The notes under the pieces were generated by a model that searched no databases, had not been told where the DNA came from, and saw only the letters and a program-made list of their open reading frames with translations. From positions 1 to 64,000 of the forward strand of contig CANQBM010000006.1 of the NCBI GenBank assembly GCA_947589575.1: a DNA stretch of 64,000 bases. Direction: 5' to 3'. Of this stretch, positions 1-11,261 are shown in pieces. Numbering within the stretch: the stretch's first letter is position 1; each line of letters opens with the position of its first letter. Made by a program: the position numbers and the translations under genes. This DNA is from an uncultured Clostridia bacterium (GTDB lineage Bacteria > Bacillota > Clostridia > Oscillospirales > Acutalibacteraceae).

Positions 1-38
1 TATAACATATTATAACAAAGCGTTTAAGGTGCTTAAAA

Positions 39-1388
39 ATGGATAAAACATTATCAAAAATTAATCAGATGGAAACATACAGCATTCCTAAGCTGATAGC
101 AAAATATTCGGTTACTACCTTCTGCGCATTATTTTTTAATGAGCTTTATAACATTGTTGATACTCTTTTTGTAAGCAGAGGAGTAGGCGATAACGCAATG
201 GGCGGAGTGTCAATAATATTTCCTTTTGTGATGATACAGGGGGCAGTTTCTCAGACAATAGGCGCAGGCTCAGCATCTATAATATCAAGACTTCTCGGCA
301 AAAAGGATTACGAACAGGCTGGCTGTGTAACGGCAAACGCTATGTGCGCTTTTTATATTACCGCCGCGGCAATAACAGTTATCGGGATGACATTTATAAA
401 TCCTCTTTTAAACCTCTTTGGCGCAACTGATGATATAATGCCGTACGCAAAGGAGTATTTTACAATTATGCTTCTTGGAAACGTATTTTCAACAGGCTTT
501 TCATCAATAATCAGAGCAGAGGGGAAAATGGTTTATTCCCTTTTGATATGGCTTATACCGACAGCAATTAATGTTTTGCTTGACGCGGTATTCATATACG
601 GACTTCATATGGGTGTTAAGGGCGCCGCGCTTGCAACGGTAATAAGCTATTTCTCAAGCTTTGTTATGAGCATAATATTTTTTACAAAACTCTCTGTACA
701 GCGCTTTAATCATATTAAATTAAAATTAAAAACGGTTACGGAAATAATTACCTTAGGCGTGCCGATGCTTATTCAAATGGGAAGTATGTCAATACTGTTT
801 GCCGTTGTAAACAAAATGCTCAGTGAGTCGGGAGGGACACTTGTAATTAATACATTTGCATATTTAAGTAGGATAATTACCTTTTCTATCGTTCCGTTTA
901 CCTCGATGGCAATGGCAGCGTCTCCGATAATCAGCTATAATTTCGGCGCCGAAAAAAATAACAGGGTGAATAAAACCTTAAAATACTGTGTTATTTTTAC
1001 CGAATCATACGCCGTTTTTGCTATGATTGCGGCTTTTCTTTTTCCTCAGATATTTATAAAAATATTCACGTCCGATACGGGAATTATTTCATCAGGGGTA
1101 AACGCATTGCACATTATTTCTCCCTCATTGCTGTTTGTACCTGTTACAATAATAACAGGCTCATATTTTCAGGCAATAGGAAAAAAAGCATCATCTGCTT
1201 TGGCAAACAGTCTGATACTTATTTTTCTCTCGGCAAATATATTTATTTTATCAAAAATAATGGGTATAAACGGAATCTGGCTGTCAATTCCGGTTTCATG
1301 TCTGCTCGCTTGCATTATCTCAATAGTATTAATTAAAGCTCGGGGGATTAACATCATTGCCGGCAAAGGCATTGGGACCGGGGTTTGA
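39..1388 (+). CDS. MATE family multidrug/cation antiporter
   Basis: Predicted 12-helix inner-membrane exporter of the MATE family, which expels cationic drugs or metabolites in exchange for Na+ or H+. The 449 residues match the usual family length. The N-terminal region has the family-typical FFNELYNIVDTLFVSRGVG stretch in helix 1 and a GAGSASIISRLLG segment, and the chain is hydrophobic throughout with two similar halves. The start is preceded by AAGGTG at suitable spacing. There is no terminator after the gene. Its last 60 bases, including the stop, lie antisense inside the convergent cotJC gene. The substrate cannot be inferred. Confidence 0.9.
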   Translation: MDKTLSKINQMETYSIPKLIAKYSVTTFCALFFNELYNIVDTLFVSRGVGDNAMGGVSIIFPFVMIQGAVSQTIGAGSASIISRLLGKKDYEQAGCVTANAMCAFYITAAAITVIGMTFINPLLNLFGATDDIMPYAKEYFTIMLLGNVFSTGFSSIIRAEGKMVYSLLIWLIPTAINVLLDAVFIYGLHMGVKGAALATVISYFSSFVMSIIFFTKLSVQRFNHIKLKLKTVTEIITLGVPMLIQMGSMSILFAVVNKMLSESGGTLVINTFAYLSRIITFSIVPFTSMAMAASPIISYNFGAEKNNRVNKTLKYCVIFTESYAVFAMIAAFLFPQIFIKIFTSDTGIISSGVNALHIISPSLLFVPVTIITGSYFQAIGKKASSALANSLILIFLSANIFILSKIMGINGIWLSIPVSCLLACIISIVLIKARGINIIAGKGIGTGV

Positions 1389-1991
1389 CATTGAAAAATA
1401 CATTCGCGCGGCTTTGGTTGTGCCAAAGTCCTTATTTGAACCGCTGTCCTGCACCTCATTAAAGGCGTCCCTGAACATCTGATTGTGAGCTTCCTCACGG
1501 TTAAGAAGAAAATCAATCGTTTCTCTGACTTTTTTATCCTTAATCTGCCTGTACAGATATTCATAAACCACCTTTGCCCTCTGTTCGGAGGCAATATTGC
1601 TGAGCAAATCTGCGCATAAATCACCTGTGACCGTAACGTAATCTCCCGTCCAGGAATAACCGGACGCATTGATTAAACCGGGATTAAGCCCTGTCAGTAC
1701 ATGAGTTTCAATTTCTCCGACAGAAACATTATTATAATCAACATCATGACCGTTGAGCAGATTTATTGTCTGTGCCACCATTTCCATATGACCGAGCTCT
1801 TCCGCCGCAATATCTAAAAATAAATCCTTAATTTTTTGATCCTTTATTCTGAAGCTTTGAGACATATATTGCATTGCAGCCTTTAGCTCACCGTTTGCAC
1901 CGCCAAGCTGCTCCTGCAAAAGTGCCGCGTACTGTGGATTAGGTCCCTCCACCTCTACGGGATGAAACAACTGTTTTTCATGCTTAAACAT
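1329..1991 (-). CDS. cotJC: CotJC-like spore coat protein / manganese catalase family
   Basis: Ferritin-like four-helix protein of the manganese catalase family, of the kind called CotJC in spore formers, where it sits in the coat. Metal-ligand motifs are visible: a Glu in GGANGELKAAMQYM, EELGHMEM (Glu and His), a Glu in IASEQRAK, and NREEAHNQMF (Glu and His). The open frame extends to a GTG at 2000, but AAGGAG lies 8 nt before the ATG at 1991, so that start was chosen (220 aa). The cotJA and cotJB partners are not adjacent; they lie at 48.9-49.4 kb on the other strand. The C-terminal coding end overlaps the MATE gene by 60 bp. Catalase activity is a family property and was not shown here. 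Confidence 0.88.
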   Translation of the reverse strand: MFKHEKQLFHPVEVEGPNPQYAALLQEQLGGANGELKAAMQYMSQSFRIKDQKIKDLFLDIAAEELGHMEMVAQTINLLNGHDVDYNNVSVGEIETHVLTGLNPGLINASGYSWTGDYVTVTGDLCADLLSNIASEQRAKVVYEYLYRQIKDKKVRETIDFLLNREEAHNQMFRDAFNEVQDSGSNKDFGTTKAARMYFSMSNPGPNAFAGNDVNPPSFN

Positions 1992-2087
1992 AATAATCAC
2001 TCCTTATAATTCTTGTATTATTAGCTTTCCAATAATTATCATAAATATTAAATAAGAATATAAAATACGATTGACTGAATAATATAG

Positions 2088-2127
2088 CAAAAAAGGTGCG
2101 TTCGGTATAAACCCGAACGCACCTTTT
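2088..2127 (-). terminator. Intrinsic terminator of the ATP synthase operon
   Basis: Read on the minus strand, AAAAGGTGCGTTCGGG pairs with its inverted copy across a short loop and is followed by a T run, directly after the atpC stop. The stem is about 15 bp with few mismatches. Confidence 0.88.
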
Positions 2128-2128
2128 G

Positions 2129-2542
2129 TCATATATGATGCTTATTTTTAACCTTTAGACGTTCCATAGCGCGCGCAAGGTTAGCTTTTGAATGGTAGTA
2201 TTCAAGCTGAGAATGTTTTTCTCTCAGCTCCTCTTCCGCTCTCTCCTTAGCCTCCTGCGCACGGCGCTCGTCAATTTCATCGGGAAGTTCAGCCGAAATA
2301 CAGACAAGCGTTGCCGTATTATCAAGAAATTCCAGAAAGCCGTTGCCGACAAACGCGTCAATAACCTTTCCATTTGAATCGGTTATTTTCATCTCGCCTG
2401 TTTCAACAGGCATAATACAGTTTTCATGGTTTGCAAGAAAGCCCTCAAATCCCATATCAACGTGGGGGACAATAAGAGACTGTGCCTCGCCGTCAAAAAA
2501 TATCTTATTTGAGGCAATAATTTTCAGTTTAAAGGTATTCAT
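2129..2542 (-). CDS. atpC: F1F0 ATP synthase epsilon subunit
   Basis: Epsilon subunit of the F1 central stalk, which couples gamma rotation to catalysis and can inhibit ATP hydrolysis. The 137 residues are the normal length. An N-terminal beta-sandwich (FKLKIIASNKIFFDGEAQSL) is followed by a C-terminal helical hairpin (DERRAQEAKERAEEELREK). It is the last gene of the operon, 9 bp after atpD, with AAGGTGG before its ATG and a terminator right after its stop. Confidence 0.97.
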   Translation of the reverse strand: MNTFKLKIIASNKIFFDGEAQSLIVPHVDMGFEGFLANHENCIMPVETGEMKITDSNGKVIDAFVGNGFLEFLDNTATLVCISAELPDEIDERRAQEAKERAEEELREKHSQLEYYHSKANLARAMERLKVKNKHHI

Positions 2543-2551
2543 AAATCCACC

Positions 2552-4838
<2,287 letters not shown>

Positions 4839-4839
<1 letters not shown>

Positions 4840-6869
4840 TATTTACCTTCTTTATCCGCTTTCGCAGACTTAAATTCATCTGCTGCATTCAAAATCTGTT
4901 CTTTTATATCGTCATCCAGTATCTTATCTCTCTCAATAGCGTTTGCGATTTGAGGATAGTTTGAATCAATATATTCAAGCATATCCGCCTGAAACGACTT
5001 TATTTCATTTACGGGAATATCCAAAAACTTTCTTCCCGTCGCGGCGACAAGAGTAATCACCATCTGAGAAAGCGAAAGGGGATGACCGAGCGGCTGTTTA
5101 AGGAGCTCCATAAGCCCTTTGCCGTAATTAAGCTGAGTTTTCGTCTCTTCGTCAAGATCTGATGAAAACTGAGTAAAGACCTCCATTTCCCTGAACTGCG
5201 CAAGGTCAATACGCAGAGAACCCGCCGCCTTTTTCATTGCCTTAGTCTGCGCAGCGCCGCCTACACGCGATACTGATAAACCGACATTTACGGCAGGACG
5301 CATACCGCTGAAAAACAAATCGCTTTCAAGGAAAATCTGACCGTCTGTTATTGAAATAACATTTGTCGGAATATACGCGGAAACGTCTCCCGCCTGTGTT
5401 TCAATAATAGGAAGGGCTGTTATTGAGCCTCCGCCAAGTTCATCGCTGAGCTTGCTTGAACGCTCAAGCAAACGTGAATGAAGATAGAATACGTCACCGG
5501 GATATGCCTCACGTCCCGGGCTTCTTTCAAGAAGAAGCGAGAGCGCACGGTATGCCACGGCGTGCTTGCTTAAATCATCATATACAATAAGGCAGTCCCT
5601 GCCCTGATACATAAAATGCTCGGCAAGCGCAGTTGCAGAATAAGGTGAAATATACTGTAGTGACGCGGGGTCGGAGGCAGTTGCGCAAACAACAATCGTA
5701 TATTCCATTGCTCCCGACCTTTCAAGCGTGTTCACCAGATTAGCAACGCTTGACGCCTTCTGTCCGATTGCGTTATAAATGCAGATAACGTCCTTGCCCT
5801 TTTGATTTAGAATTGTATCAAGAGCTATTGATGTTTTACCTGTCTGTCTGTCGCCTATAATAAGCTCTCTCTGTCCCCGTCCTATAGGAAACATTGAGTC
5901 TATTGAAAGGATACCTGTAGCCATCGGAGTATCGACGCTCTTACGGTGAACAATAGACGGAGCGTTCTGCTCAACCGAGCGGTAATCTTCCTCCTTAATA
6001 TCCCCTTTGCCGTCAATAGGTTCACCGAGAGCATTTACAATTCTGCCGATAAATCCGCTGCCGACAGGAATACCTGCCTTTCTGTGAGTGCGCTTTACTC
6101 TTGTGCCCTGATGAACACCAACGTCACTGCCGAATAAAATAACGCCGATCTGATGCTTTTTAATATCCTGCACCATACCCTTGACGCCGTTTTCAAAAAC
6201 GACAATTTCGCCGTACATTGCGTGTTCTAAGCCGTGAATGGTCGCTATACTGTCTCCGACCCTTACAACCGTACCGATTTCCTCGCTGTCGGACCTGATT
6301 TCAAAATCTTTTATATCCTGCCTGAGAACAGCTATTACCGATTCGTTATCAACGGCGCTTTCACGCGCGGTTTTCATTACCTGATTTTTTATTGTTTCAA
6401 GCTTATTTTTTATACTGAAATCAAATTCCTTATCACCAAAACGAATAATAAATCCGCCGATAAGTCTTTCATCCCTGACAATATCAATCTTTGCGTTTCC
6501 TGCGCCCGTCTTTTTGCACACAAAATCCCTAATACCCTCAAGCTGTTTTTCATCAGGGGGATTAACACAGTAAACGGTTGCTCCCGCAACATTATTTCTT
6601 TTATCTGTCTCGCTGATAAAAGCCTGTATAATCTCCTTTAAATCGGAAACTTTACATTCATCGGCTAAATTACCGATAAAATGCTTGACAGACGGCGCAA
6701 AAAGCTCGTCAATCACAGTCCGCTTTTCATCGGAAGAAACATTCGGATTATCTAATATATCAGCAAGTTCATTAGAGGAGTTTATAAGTTTTAACGCCTC
6801 TTCAAGACTTGATACACTGACCTGTGAACTTAGCAGTGAATCAAGATAATTATCAATATTTTGAATCAT
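4839..6869 (-). CDS. atpHA: ATP synthase delta-alpha fusion protein (AtpH-AtpA)
   Basis: One uninterrupted 676-codon frame encodes two normally separate subunits. Residues 1 to about 165 are a complete delta (OSCP-like) subunit: an N-terminal helical domain (NYLDSLLSSQ), then the C-terminal domain with RDERLIGGFIIRFGDKEFD. Residues from about 173 to 676 are a full-length alpha subunit, starting at its normal N-terminal helix (ESVIAVLRQDIKDFE), with the P-loop GDRQTGKT and VGLSVSRVGGAAQTKAMKK. The linker is only about 10 residues. No separate atpH or atpA exists in the operon. The start overlaps the atpF stop (TAATG) and the end overlaps the atpG start. An internal ATG (codon 165, position 6377) has only AGG two bases before it, which is poor spacing for initiation. 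Fusion of these two genes is unusual; see findings. Confidence 0.95.
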
Positions 6870-7351
6870 TATTCATCACTGCCTTCGCTTAAAAATTCGT
6901 CATACAAATCGCTGTCAGTCTGAGCGTTTACATTTCTGCCGACAACCTTTTCAGCCGTCTCCATAGCAAGAGCCGCAATCTCTTCCTTAACGGCTCGTCT
7001 TGCCTTTTCCGTCTCAAAGTCTGCCGCTTTTTTAGCATCTGCTTTAATTTTATCCGCATCATTCTGAGCACGGTCAATGATTTTATTATATTCAGCCTTT
7101 GCGCTGTTTCTGGCGTCAACAATGATTTTCTTTTTCTCATCCTCGACGCTCTCAAGCTCCTGCTCATACTGAGCCTTCATTTCATCAGCCTGTTTCTGCA
7201 CCTCATCGGCGTCACTGAACTGCTTGTCAATCAGTTCCTTTCTCTTATCAAGTGTTTTTTTAATCGGCTTGAAAAGAAACGCTCTCATAAGAACATAAAA
7301 AATAATTAAATTAATAACCGTCCATAAAATATTCCAGTCAAACTTTAACAT
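6869..7351 (-). CDS. atpF: F1F0 ATP synthase b subunit
   Basis: Peripheral stator subunit that joins membrane-embedded a/c to delta and alpha. It has 160 residues: one N-terminal membrane helix (about residues 8-27, ILWTVINLIIFYVLMRAFLF), then a long charged coiled coil rich in Lys, Glu and Ala. Its stop shares a base with the start of the delta-alpha fusion. Because delta normally caps alpha and binds b, the fusion places b's two F1-side contacts on one polypeptide. Confidence 0.96.
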   Translation of the reverse strand: MLKFDWNILWTVINLIIFYVLMRAFLFKPIKKTLDKRKELIDKQFSDADEVQKQADEMKAQYEQELESVEDEKKKIIVDARNSAKAEYNKIIDRAQNDADKIKADAKKAADFETEKARRAVKEEIAALAMETAEKVVGRNVNAQTDSDLYDEFLSEGSDE

Positions 7352-7395
7352 TAAGCTCTGCTTCCTTTCGTTAAAGAATTTAGTCTTTTCTGCTT

Positions 7396-7641
<246 letters not shown>

Positions 7642-7669
7642 TTAAAAAATTAAATAAATTGTATATTTA

Positions 7670-8479
7670 TCAAGCAGCTTCTGTAAGCTCTTCCGCTTTA
7701 TTTTTACTGTGTTTATACATTTTCTTTCGTCGTCTGCGCTTCTTTTCGGCAGGCTCTTCCTCCTCAACTGCCTCCTGTAAATAAAGAGCAGTTAAAAACA
7801 CAAAAATATATGCCTGCAAAAGTCCGTCAAACAAATCAAAATACAAGCTGAATACTACCGGAATGACTACCGGTATCGGGAGAACTGCCTTTATTAACTC
7901 CATAATGGTAAACGCCGCGATTACGTTACCGAAAAGACGCATACAAAGCGAAAGCGGTTTTGTAAATACCTCAAGAATATTTATAGGTGTTATAAGCGCA
8001 ACCGGCTTTGTAAATGCTTTAAGTCTGCCCAAAACGCCCTTATCCTTAAAGGCGCAGTATTCAATCAGAACTATGCTTGTTATTGCCATAGCGGCGGTAA
8101 CCTGCATACTTTTAGTCGGGGGCTTAAAACCGAAAATGACTATAAGGTTTGACGCGCCTATAAAAAGCGCCATACTCATAAGCCAAGGTATAAATTTCTC
8201 AACCTTTTCCCCCATTAGTCCTTTAAAAAAAGCTTCACTTTTTTCATACAGCATTTCAAGTATCTGCTGCCGTTTTGAAATTTCTCCCGTGACCTTGAGG
8301 TTTCTGGTAAGAAATACAGCAAGTATTGTAAATACCGCTATAATTATCCACGAAACGACAGTTGTCTCGTCAAAACCTATTTTGACTCCGCCGATATTAA
8401 AACTGAACACCTCTTTAATCTCGAGCTGTTCAGTCAGCTCTTTCTGTAAATCAAGCTTCATCATCACAGGACCAAGCAT
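7670..8479 (-). CDS. atpB: F1F0 ATP synthase a subunit
   Basis: Membrane subunit that forms the ion half-channels against the c ring. The essential arginine lies in LCMRLFGNVIAAF. The open frame reaches 8539, but the only good ribosome site (GGGAGGTG, 7 nt before ATG) supports the start at 8479, giving 269 aa. After the last helix there is a 30-residue charged tail (EEEEPAE, KKRRRRKK) that is longer and more basic than usual. It is the first gene of the operon; there is no atpI before it. Confidence 0.95.
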   Translation of the reverse strand: MLGPVMMKLDLQKELTEQLEIKEVFSFNIGGVKIGFDETTVVSWIIIAVFTILAVFLTRNLKVTGEISKRQQILEMLYEKSEAFFKGLMGEKVEKFIPWLMSMALFIGASNLIVIFGFKPPTKSMQVTAAMAITSIVLIEYCAFKDKGVLGRLKAFTKPVALITPINILEVFTKPLSLCMRLFGNVIAAFTIMELIKAVLPIPVVIPVVFSLYFDLFDGLLQAYIFVFLTALYLQEAVEEEEPAEKKRRRRKKMYKHSKNKAEELTEAA

Positions 8480-8510
8480 TATATTCACCTCCCGCAAATA
8501 CTTGTGCAAT

Positions 8511-8539
8511 ATTATACACCAAAAGATTCCAAATTTCAA
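8511..8539 (-). promoter_or_regulatory. Sigma-A promoter of the ATP synthase operon
   Basis: On the minus strand, TTGAAA is separated by 17 bp from TATAAT, upstream of the atpB ribosome site. The longer atpB reading frame would begin inside this promoter, which supports the shorter start. Confidence 0.75.
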
Positions 8540-8603
8540 ATAATTTCATAAAATAAATAAACCCAAAATGTGAACATATTTTATAATATAAGTAAATTTT
8601 TTG

Positions 8604-8632
8604 TTTACATACGTGGTAAATTCGTATATAAT
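8604..8632 (+). promoter_or_regulatory. Sigma-A promoter of proS-galE
   Basis: TTTACA, 17 bp, TATAAT, about 55 bp before the proS start and divergent from the atp promoter. The leader is too short for a T-box. Confidence 0.75.
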
Positions 8633-8687
8633 AGCTTTTGAAATAATTTATCTATTATTACATTTATGAAAAACTAAGGAGTTTGAT

Positions 8688-10130
8688 ATGGCAAAGGACC
8701 AAAAAAAGATGGTTGACTCTATAACCTCCATGGACGAGGATTTTGCAAAATGGTACACCGATGTGTGCAAAAAAGCGGAACTCGTATCATACACAAGCGT
8801 AAAGGGCTGTATGGTTATAAGACCATACGGATATGCTATATGGGAGAATATTCAGAGAATTCTTGACGGTATGTTCAAGGAAACGGGACACGAAAATGTT
8901 AATATGCCAATGTTCATCCCCGAAAGCCTGTTAAAAAAAGAGGCGGACCACGTTGAGGGCTTTGCACCCGAATGCGCGTGGGTAACCTACGGCGGTAGCG
9001 AAAAGCTTGAGGAAAGGCTCTGCGTACGCCCCACCTCCGAAACGCTTTTTTGCGAGCATTTCAAGGACATTGTCCACTCACACAGGGATTTACCCAAACT
9101 CTATAATCAGTGGGTTTCAGTCGTAAGGTGGGAAAAAACGACAAGACCGTTTTTGCGCTCGCGCGAATTTTTATGGCAGGAGGGACACACTCTCCACGCA
9201 ACCGCACAAGAGGCGATTGAAGAAACCGAAAAAATGCTTAACGTATACACAAAATTCTGTCAGGAATACCTTGCAATGCCTGTCGTTCAGGGTATGAAAA
9301 CAGAAAGTGATAAATTTGCGGGCGCTGAACGTACATATTGTATAGAAGCGCTTATGCACGACGGAAAAGCCTTGCAGGCAGGCACGAGCCACTATTTCGG
9401 CGACGGATTTGCAAAGGCGTTTGACATTCAGTATTCAAACAAAGAAAACCGTCTCACATATCCTCATCAAACCTCTTGGGGTATGACGACAAGGCTCATC
9501 GGTGCAATTATTATGACACACGGCGACGACAACGGACTTGTTCTTCCGCCGGCAGTCGCTCCTGTTCAGGTTATTGTTGTTCCGATTGCCCAGCACAAAG
9601 ATGGTGTGCTTGACAAAGCGTATGCGCTCACAGACGAGCTTAAAAAAATATGCAGAACAAAAATTGACGATTCCGACAATTCACCCGGATGGAAATTTGC
9701 CGAGCATGAAATGAAAGGCGTTCCCGTAAGAGTTGAACTCGGTCCGAAAGATATTGAAAATAACCAGTGCGTTATTGTAACGCGCCACAACAGAGAAAAA
9801 ACCATTGTTCCGCTTGACAAACTCTGCGAGGTTATTCCTCAAAAGCTCAGGGAGGTTCGCGACGGACTGTATGAAAAAGCTCTTAAAAACAGGGAAAACA
9901 GAACCTACAAGTGCAAAACTTTAGACGAAATTACAAAGGCTCTTGATGAAAACGGCGATGGTTTCGTCAAGGCAATGTGGTGCGGAAATGAGGAGTGCGA
10001 GGATAAGGTTAAGGAAATTACGGGTGTAGGCTCACGCTGTATACCCATTGAGCAGGAGAAGATTTCCGATGTGTGCGTATGCTGCGGAAAACCTGCAAAA
10101 ACAATGCTCTACTGGGGCAAAGCATATTAA
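8688..10130 (+). CDS. proS: Proline-tRNA ligase, archaeal/eukaryal-type (short form)
   Basis: Class II aminoacyl-tRNA synthetase that charges tRNA-Pro in the cytoplasm. The 480 residues lack the editing insertion of the long bacterial form and match the archaeal/eukaryal-type ProRS found in some bacteria. Motif 2 is in [20 protein letters not shown] and motif 3 in [15 protein letters not shown]. The C-terminal extension has zinc-ligand-like cysteines ([16 protein letters not shown]) and ends in Tyr, as in this ProRS class. AAGGAG precedes the ATG. galE follows after 29 bp, probably in the same transcript. Confidence 0.97.
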   Translation: MAKDQKKMVDSITSMDEDFAKWYTDVCKKAELVSYTSVKGCMVIRPYGYAIWENIQRILDGMFKETGHENVNMPMFIPESLLKKEADHVEGFAPECAWVTYGGSEKLEERLCVRPTSETLFCEHFKDIVHSHRDLPKLYNQWVSVVRWEKTTRPFLRSREFLWQEGHTLHATAQEAIEETEKMLNVYTKFCQEYLAMPVVQGMKTESDKFAGAERTYCIEALMHDGKALQAGTSHYFGDGFAKAFDIQYSNKENRLTYPHQTSWGMTTRLIGAIIMTHGDDNGLVLPPAVAPVQVIVVPIAQHKDGVLDKAYALTDELKKICRTKIDDSDNSPGWKFAEHEMKGVPVRVELGPKDIENNQCVIVTRHNREKTIVPLDKLCEVIPQKLREVRDGLYEKALKNRENRTYKCKTLDEITKALDENGDGFVKAMWCGNEECEDKVKEITGVGSRCIPIEQEKISDVCVCCGKPAKTMLYWGKAY

Positions 10131-10159
10131 TACATAAATAGAATTTTGGAGGAACTTTT

Positions 10160-11176
10160 ATGTCAGTATTAGTAACGGGCGGTTTAGGATATATCGGCTC
10201 TCATACATGTGTTGAGCTTATCAATTCAGGTGCGGATGTTGTTGTGGTCGACAATCTTTACAACTGCAAAAAAAGCTCATATGACAGAATAAAAGCTTTA
10301 GTCGGCAGGGATTTTAAGTTTTATGAGTGCGACATACGCGACAAAGAAGGAATGAGCAAAATTTTCGACATTGAAAATATTGACTCGGTTATCCATTTTG
10401 CAGGGCTCAAGGCTGTAGGAGAAAGCGTACAGAAGCCTCTTGAATATTTTGATAACAATGTAAACGGAACCTTGGTTCTGCTTGACGTTATGAGAAAGCA
10501 TAACTGTAAAAAGATTGTTTTCTCCTCATCAGCAACTGTTTACGGAATGAATAATGTATCGCCTCTTACTGAAGATATGGAGGTTGGAGGTGTAACTAAT
10601 CCATACGGCAGAACAAAATATATGATTGAATGTATACTCAAGGATTTATACGTATCTGATAACAGCTGGTCAATCTGCCTGCTTAGATACTTTAATCCGA
10701 TAGGCTCTCATAAAAGCGGCACAATGGGCGAAGACCCAAACGGTATTCCAAACAATCTTATGCCGTATATAACACAGGTTGCTATCGGGAAAAGAGAATA
10801 TCTCAACGTTTGGGGCGATGACTATGACACACCCGACGGTACCGGTGTAAGAGATTATATCCACGTTGTCGACCTTGCGCTCGGTCATCTAAAGGCTGTT
10901 GAAAAGGTTGAAAGCGCAAACGGCTTGTTTATCTACAATCTCGGCACAGGCACAGGCTACTCTGTTCTCGATGTTGTCAAAGCGTTTGAAAAAGCGTCGG
11001 GAGTGAAAATCCCGTATAAAATCGGCCCGCGCCGCGCAGGTGATATTGCCACCTGTTATTCAGATCCGGAAAAAGCATTGCGTGAGCTTGGCTGGAAGGC
11101 TGAAAGAGGTATTGAGGAAATGTGCGAGGACTCGTGGAGATGGCAGAGTCAAAATCCAAACGGTTATCCGGATTAA
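10160..11176 (+). CDS. galE: UDP-glucose 4-epimerase
   Basis: NAD-dependent short-chain dehydrogenase/reductase that interconverts UDP-glucose and UDP-galactose. It has 338 residues, the normal length. The Rossmann motif GGLGYIGSH is at the N-terminus, SSSATVYG carries the catalytic Ser/Thr, and YGRTK near residue 150 carries the catalytic Tyr and Lys. GGAGG precedes the ATG. It is the second gene after proS; no galactose genes are nearby, so a cell-envelope sugar role is as likely as Leloir catabolism. Confidence 0.96.
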   Translation: MSVLVTGGLGYIGSHTCVELINSGADVVVVDNLYNCKKSSYDRIKALVGRDFKFYECDIRDKEGMSKIFDIENIDSVIHFAGLKAVGESVQKPLEYFDNNVNGTLVLLDVMRKHNCKKIVFSSSATVYGMNNVSPLTEDMEVGGVTNPYGRTKYMIECILKDLYVSDNSWSICLLRYFNPIGSHKSGTMGEDPNGIPNNLMPYITQVAIGKREYLNVWGDDYDTPDGTGVRDYIHVVDLALGHLKAVEKVESANGLFIYNLGTGTGYSVLDVVKAFEKASGVKIPYKIGPRRAGDIATCYSDPEKALRELGWKAERGIEEMCEDSWRWQSQNPNGYPD

Positions 11177-11198
11177 AAATATATATTCAGTAACAAAA

Positions 11199-11223
11199 GA
11201 GACGGCTTATAACCGTCTCCTTT
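11199..11223. terminator. Terminator between galE and the DUF4173 gene
   Basis: GAGACGG and CCGTCTC form a 7-bp stem with a 7-nt loop, with T-rich flanks on both strands. It can serve both convergent genes. Confidence 0.65.
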
Positions 11224-11261
11224 CAATTTATACGTATTTACACATTAATATAGAAATAAAC

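Noticed and set aside
8540-8687. T-box leader before proS, and likewise before metG
   Set aside because: The leaders are too short and lack the conserved T-box sequence.
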